Positions 7,525 through 10,936 of a stretch of DNA of 10,936 nt are shown one piece after another (the first letter of the stretch is position 1; every line of letters starts with the position of its first letter). Source of the stretch: JBFKMV01 sp041629655. Lineage in GTDB: Bacteria; Acidobacteriota; Polarisedimenticolia; Polarisedimenticolales; Polarisedimenticolaceae. Below the pieces are notes generated by a model that was not told the DNA's origin, did no database searches, and worked only from the letters and a program-made list of their open reading frames with translations. The stretch lies in assembly GCA_041629655.1 (NCBI GenBank), contig JBFKMV010000172.1, positions 1 through 10,936 on the forward strand, given 5' to 3'. The position numbers were made by a program, and so were the translations under genes.

Positions 7525-7618
7525 ACAGGCCTCCCTCCCGCCCGGTCTATACTCTCCGGGGAGAGGCTGACGCCGCGGAGCCGCATCCCGCCGGGCCGCG
7601 GTCGAATCCGGCACGAGA
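7525..7618 (+). promoter_or_regulatory. Gap upstream of the kinase gene with a possible -10 box and a small dyad
   Basis: TATACT at 7548-7553 is the best -10-like hexamer in this GC-rich gap. No clear -35 lies at the usual distance. Directly after it, CTCTCC-GG-GGAGAG (7552-7565) forms a short perfect dyad, which could be an operator or a start-site hairpin. This suggests the kinase can be transcribed apart from the sigma/TPR-CHAT operon, but read-through is equally possible because I see no rho-independent terminator (no hairpin with a U tract). Confidence 0.35.
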
Positions 7619-10252
7619 TTGCTTGCACCCAACGAAAAGCTGGGCCAGTACCGCCTGGTCGAGGAGATCGGTCGCGGCGGTATGGGCGTGGTGTGGAAGG
7701 CGCTCGACACGCGGCTCGGCCGACACGTCGCGCTCAAGCTGTTGTCCGAGGAGAACACGTCCGATCCCGAGCGCCTCAAGCGGCTGGAGCACGAGGCGCG
7801 AACCGTGGCCTCGCTCAACCACCCCAACATCGTCACGCTGTTCTCGGTCGAGGAGGTGGACGGCCAGCACTTCATCACGATGGAGCTGGTCGACGGGAAG
7901 TCGCTGGCCGAGCTGATCCCCGAGAGCGGCCTGACGCTGGAGCGGTTTTTTGAACTCGCCGTGCCGCTGGCGGACGCGCTCGGCGCGGCGCACGAGCGCG
8001 GCGTCGTGCACCGCGACCTCAAGCCGGCCAACGTCATGGTCGACGCCGCCGGGCGGGTCAAGGTGCTCGATTTCGGCCTGGCCAAGCTGCGGCCGGACTC
8101 CGAATCGACGGACGCGGCGGAGCTGCCCACCGCCTCGCAGAAGCTGCTGACCCAGGAAGGCTTCGCCATGGGCACGGTGCCCTACATGTCGCCCGAGCAG
8201 CTCCAGGGGCGCGAGCTGGACAAGCGGACCGACCTGTTCTCGCTGGGCGTGGTGCTGTACGAGATGGCCACCGGCGCGCGGCCGTTCCAGGGGCACAGCT
8301 CGGCGGAGCTGATCTCGGCGATCATGCGCGACTCGCCGCCCTCGGTGACGGAGCTGCGGACCGGGTATCCCAACCACGTCGGCCGCATCATCCGTCACTG
8401 CATGGAAAAGAGCCCCGACCTGCGGTACCAGAACGCCAAGGACGTGCGGAACGAGCTGGTCGGGCTGCGATCGGAGCTGAGCAGCGGACAGCTCGCGCGA
8501 CGGGCCACGTCGGCGGCGGCGCGACCGGTGGCGCCACCGCGACCACGTCGCGCGCTGCTCCGGCCGGCGATCGCCGCCTCCCTGTTGCTGGCGGGGGCCG
8601 CGGCGCTGTGGTGGGCGCTGACGCCCGGCGACGCGGCGGACGGTCACTCGAGCGCCGTCGCGGTGTTGCCGTTCACCAACCTGACCGGCGATCCGGGACG
8701 GGACTACCTGAGCGCGGGCATCAGCGCCGGCCTGATCACGCAGCTCAGCGAGATCTCGGGAATCCAGGTCGTCGGCCGCGCGGCCGCCTGGAGCCCCGAC
8801 CGCGACGACGCGACTCCGGCCGAGCGGGCCCGACGGCTCGGCGTCGGCGCGTTCCTGGAAGGCGAGCTGCAGCAGGAAGGCGAGCGGCTGCGCGTGGACG
8901 TCAAGCTGACCGACGCCGGCTCGGGCCTGGTGCTGTGGTCGGAGGGTTTTCACGGCGCGGCGGACGGTCTGATCGCGCTGCAACGGGAAATTACGGGCAA
9001 GCTGGCCACGGTGTTGGCAATCCCGCTGTCGACCAAGGAGCGCCGCCGGATGGCGCGCGACCCCACGGGCTCGTTCAAGGCCTACGAGCTGTTCATCCGC
9101 GGTCACCAGGCGTTACGCGAAGGCGAGGGGCGCGATGCGATGGACGGGGCCAGCGAGCTGTTCCGCCAGGCGATCCGTCTCGACGACGCGTTCGCGCTGG
9201 CCCACGCCGGACTGAGCGAGGCGCGCTGGCGCAGCTACCTCTACGACCGGGTCAGCGAGAAGCTGGGCGAGGCCGAGCGCGAGGCCCGCCGCGCGCTGGA
9301 GTTGGACCCCGAGCTGCCGGCGGCGCAGGTCGCGCTGGCGCGCGTGCTGCGCAGCACCGGGCGCTACGCCGCCTCGATCGACGAGCTGAACAAGGTGCTG
9401 GCGAACCACCCCAAGCCCGACGAGGCGCAGCGCGAGCTGGCCGCGAGCTACGTGCGGGTCGGCGATCTCGAGCAGGCCGAGTCGTGTCTTCGGGCCGCCG
9501 CGGCGCTCGGCGACCGCGACTGGTTCAACTGGAACGCGCTCGGCGCGTTCCTGCACGAGCTGGGGCGCTACGACGAGGCGCGCCAGGCCTTCGAGCAGGC
9601 CGCGACGCTGGCCCCCGAGGACGTCGCCGTCCCGCACGAGAACCTGGTCGCGCTGACCGTGCTGCAGGGCAGGTTCGACGAGGCGATCGCGGCCTACGAG
9701 CGGATGGTCGTGCCGATCCGCGACGCGACGCTGGCCAGCAACATCGGCACGGCGTACTACTTCTCCGACCGTCCCGACCGGCTGGAGCGGGCCGAGGAGT
9801 ACTACCGGCTGGCCGTGCAGTTCGCGCCGGGGCGCGCGGTGATGCGACGCAACCTCGCCGACCTGTACCTCGACCAGGGGCGCCGCGAGGACGCCCTGCA
9901 CAACTACCGCGAGGCGCTGCGGATCGTCGAGCAGCAGCTGCGGGACGACCCGGAGAACCTGACGCTGCGACTCGACCGGGCGTTGTACTCCGCGAAGGGC
10001 GACGATTGCGCGGGAGCCGCCTCACAGACCGACGCGCTGGAGCCGGAGCTGCCCCGCACCGCCAACAACCTGCACCGGCTGGCGCACGTCCACGCGCTGT
10101 GCGGGCGGAACGAGCAGGCGCTCGGGGCGATCGAGGCCGCGATCGCGCTCGGCTTCTCCCGCGAGATCATCCGCCAGGAGAGCGAGTTCGCGGGACTGCG
10201 GGACACGCCCGCGTTCGTCGCGCTCGTCGCCCCCCCGGCCGAACGACCCTAG
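7619..10252 (+). CDS. Transmembrane Ser/Thr protein kinase with TolB-N-like domain and TPR repeats
   Basis: The protein has 877 residues. Its Hanks-type kinase domain spans about residues 11-285: glycine loop GRGGMGVV (19-26), ATP-anchoring K40 (HVALKLL), catalytic HRDLKPANV with D133, DFG at 151-153, and an activation segment ending in GTVPYMSPEQ (185-194). All key residues are intact, so it should be an active cytoplasmic kinase. One membrane helix lies at about 313-333, after a proline/arginine-rich linker. Outside it come a TolB-N/FlgO-like domain (AVAVLPFTNLTGDPGRDYLS, about 345-480) and TPR repeats (about 485-850, e.g. YDEARQAFEQAATLAPED). This order is common in Acidobacteriota receptor-like kinases. 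The start is TTG with a poor ribosome-binding site. It is chosen because LAPNEKLGQYRLVEEIG matches how such kinases usually begin. The gene lies 94 nt after the TPR-CHAT gene. Substrates and the signal sensed are unknown. Confidence 0.9.
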   Translation: MLAPNEKLGQYRLVEEIGRGGMGVVWKALDTRLGRHVALKLLSEENTSDPERLKRLEHEARTVASLNHPNIVTLFSVEEVDGQHFITMELVDGKSLAELIPESGLTLERFFELAVPLADALGAAHERGVVHRDLKPANVMVDAAGRVKVLDFGLAKLRPDSESTDAAELPTASQKLLTQEGFAMGTVPYMSPEQLQGRELDKRTDLFSLGVVLYEMATGARPFQGHSSAELISAIMRDSPPSVTELRTGYPNHVGRIIRHCMEKSPDLRYQNAKDVRNELVGLRSELSSGQLARRATSAAARPVAPPRPRRALLRPAIAASLLLAGAAALWWALTPGDAADGHSSAVAVLPFTNLTGDPGRDYLSAGISAGLITQLSEISGIQVVGRAAAWSPDRDDATPAERARRLGVGAFLEGELQQEGERLRVDVKLTDAGSGLVLWSEGFHGAADGLIALQREITGKLATVLAIPLSTKERRRMARDPTGSFKAYELFIRGHQALREGEGRDAMDGASELFRQAIRLDDAFALAHAGLSEARWRSYLYDRVSEKLGEAEREARRALELDPELPAAQVALARVLRSTGRYAASIDELNKVLANHPKPDEAQRELAASYVRVGDLEQAESCLRAAAALGDRDWFNWNALGAFLHELGRYDEARQAFEQAATLAPEDVAVPHENLVALTVLQGRFDEAIAAYERMVVPIRDATLASNIGTAYYFSDRPDRLERAEEYYRLAVQFAPGRAVMRRNLADLYLDQGRREDALHNYREALRIVEQQLRDDPENLTLRLDRALYSAKGDDCAGAASQTDALEPELPRTANNLHRLAHVHALCGRNEQALGAIEAAIALGFSREIIRQESEFAGLRDTPAFVALVAPPAERP

Positions 10253-10746
10253 TCGCCGCCGCCCGGCTGCACGCTGCCGCCGTCGCCGGGATCGATCACG
10301 ATGATCGGGTCCTTGATGAACGGCTTGGGTCCGCCCTTGATCGTCACGTTGTAGCGCCAGCGCCCGGTCGCGGTGGGCTTGCCCGAGTCGGCCTCGCCGC
10401 CCGCCGCGACGATCGCGGAGTCGCCGAACGGCTTCGGGTTGCCGTCGACGTCCTTCCCGCTGATCTCCAGGCTGAGTCCGGCGCCGAGGTCCGGGATGAC
10501 CCAGCAGACCTTGTCGGGGCTGCCGCCCTTGTAGATCTTGGCCTCTTCGGGTTTGACGTTGACGGCCTTGACGACGCGCTTCTCGCCGACCATCTCGTAG
10601 CTGATGGCGATCTCGACGCGTTCGTAGCCGGCAGCGTCCGCGCACTCCGCGGCCAGGTTCGTGACGCCGCAAAGTCCGGCGATCACGAGCGCCGCGACCA
10701 GGGGCAGCCCCAGGCGTCCCCGCGTGTCCGTGGTCCGATGGTCCAT
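10249..10746 (-). CDS. Small secreted protein of unknown function
   Basis: The protein has 165 residues. The ATG at 10746 is well supported by AGGAGGGGAG (minus, 10758-10749) just upstream. Residues 1-34 look like a Sec signal peptide (LGLPLVAALVIAGLCGVTNLAA). The Cys26 context (AGLC) lacks the small residue needed just before a lipobox cysteine, so a lipoprotein is unlikely. The mature part reads like a small beta-rich domain (YERVEIAISYEMVGEKRVVK, then LSLEISGKDVDGNPKPFGDS and GRWRYNVTIKGGPKPFIKDP) and ends in a glycine/aspartate-rich tail (DPGDGGSVQPGGGD). Two cysteines remain (C35, C81) and could form a disulfide. I do not recognise a family. It lies 23 nt downstream of another minus-strand gene, probably in one transcript, and its stop codon overlaps the kinase stop. 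Confidence 0.8.
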   Translation of the reverse strand: MDHRTTDTRGRLGLPLVAALVIAGLCGVTNLAAECADAAGYERVEIAISYEMVGEKRVVKAVNVKPEEAKIYKGGSPDKVCWVIPDLGAGLSLEISGKDVDGNPKPFGDSAIVAAGGEADSGKPTATGRWRYNVTIKGGPKPFIKDPIIVIDPGDGGSVQPGGGD

Positions 10747-10769
10747 GTCTCCCCTCCTGGACCGGCCGG

Positions 10770-10936
10770 CTAGCTCACCGGTCCGATCTTGCGTTTGCGG
10801 AAGATTCGCAGCAGCTTGCTGCGGTTCCTTCCGCGGTACAGGTTGCGGTCGGCATCCAGGATCGCCCGCGCGCCGCGGGCGAAGGTCGTGAAGCCGTCCT
10901 GCTGAAAGTGGCTCTCGACGATGAGCTTGTCGGCCG
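10770..10936 (-). CDS. C-terminal end of an unidentified protein (partial, enters from right edge)
   Basis: The last 54 residues plus the TAG stop (10772-10770) are visible. The reading goes ADKLIVESHFQQDGFTTFA, then RGARAILDADRNLYRGRNRS and a strongly basic end KLLRIFRKRKIGPVS. The frame is open to the window edge and its composition resembles the neighbouring genes. The basic tail suits a cytoplasmic or nucleic-acid- or membrane-facing end, but I recognise no family. The gene lies 23 nt upstream of the small secreted protein on the same strand, so the two are likely one operon. Confidence 0.6.
   Translation of the reverse strand, partial: ADKLIVESHFQQDGFTTFARGARAILDADRNLYRGRNRSKLLRIFRKRKIGPVS

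Noticed and set aside
7547..9106. A 519-codon minus-strand open frame opposite the kinase gene.
   Set aside because: It is codon-aligned antisense to an intact Hanks kinase and has no recognisable domain or ribosome-binding site.
8608..10773. A 721-codon plus-strand frame overlapping the second half of the kinase gene.
   Set aside because: It is an Arg/Gly-rich out-of-frame reading of the TolB-N/TPR region, a GC-bias artefact; the kinase frame carries clear TPR pattern throughout.

Overview
The window is about 10.9 kb of very GC-rich, densely coding bacterial DNA. It has no RNA genes, insertion sequences, CRISPR array or attachment sites that I can see. Three features suggest an Acidobacteriota-like organism: a receptor-type Ser/Thr kinase fused to a TolB-N-like domain and TPRs, a sigma/anti-sigma/TPR-CHAT operon, and a large secreted fibre-like protein ending in Peptidase_G2-like domains. 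Gemmatimonadota, Planctomycetota or Myxococcota remain possible. This is inferred from gene content only; no marker gene is present.

Layout. (1) Positions 1-3389, minus strand: a large secreted modular protein (1080 aa, three 90-aa repeats, two tandem Peptidase_G2-like domains), followed 24 nt downstream by the start of a second exported protein that runs off the left edge. (2) 3390-3518: a 129-bp divergent intergenic region. (3) 3519-7524, plus strand: a tightly coupled three-gene operon. It encodes a small sigma-70-family (ECF-type) factor with a TTG start, a single-pass membrane protein in the anti-sigma position whose zinc-binding motif is degenerate, and a 929-aa TPR-CHAT protein with an intact His/Cys dyad, an N-terminal signal peptide and a C-terminal membrane anchor. 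Both gene junctions are 4-nt overlaps (GTGA, ATGA). (4) 7525-7618: a 94-bp gap with a possible promoter. (5) 7619-10252, plus strand: a transmembrane Ser/Thr kinase with a TolB-N-like domain and TPRs. (6) 10249-10936, minus strand: a small secreted protein of unknown function and, 23 nt upstream of it, the C-terminal end of another gene. The kinase and the small secreted gene meet tail to tail and share a CTAG palindrome that supplies both stop codons.

How the genes may work together. The sigma factor would be held by its membrane partner. The co-translated TPR-CHAT protease is the obvious candidate to cleave or sense that partner, most likely on the outer face of the membrane. This resembles the logic of CRISPR-linked Craspase, in which a TPR-CHAT protease cuts an inhibitor that controls a sigma factor, but here there is no CRISPR. 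The kinase next door also seems to place a TPR sensor region outside the membrane. The functional links are inference; the gene order, overlaps, motifs and topology are read from the sequence.
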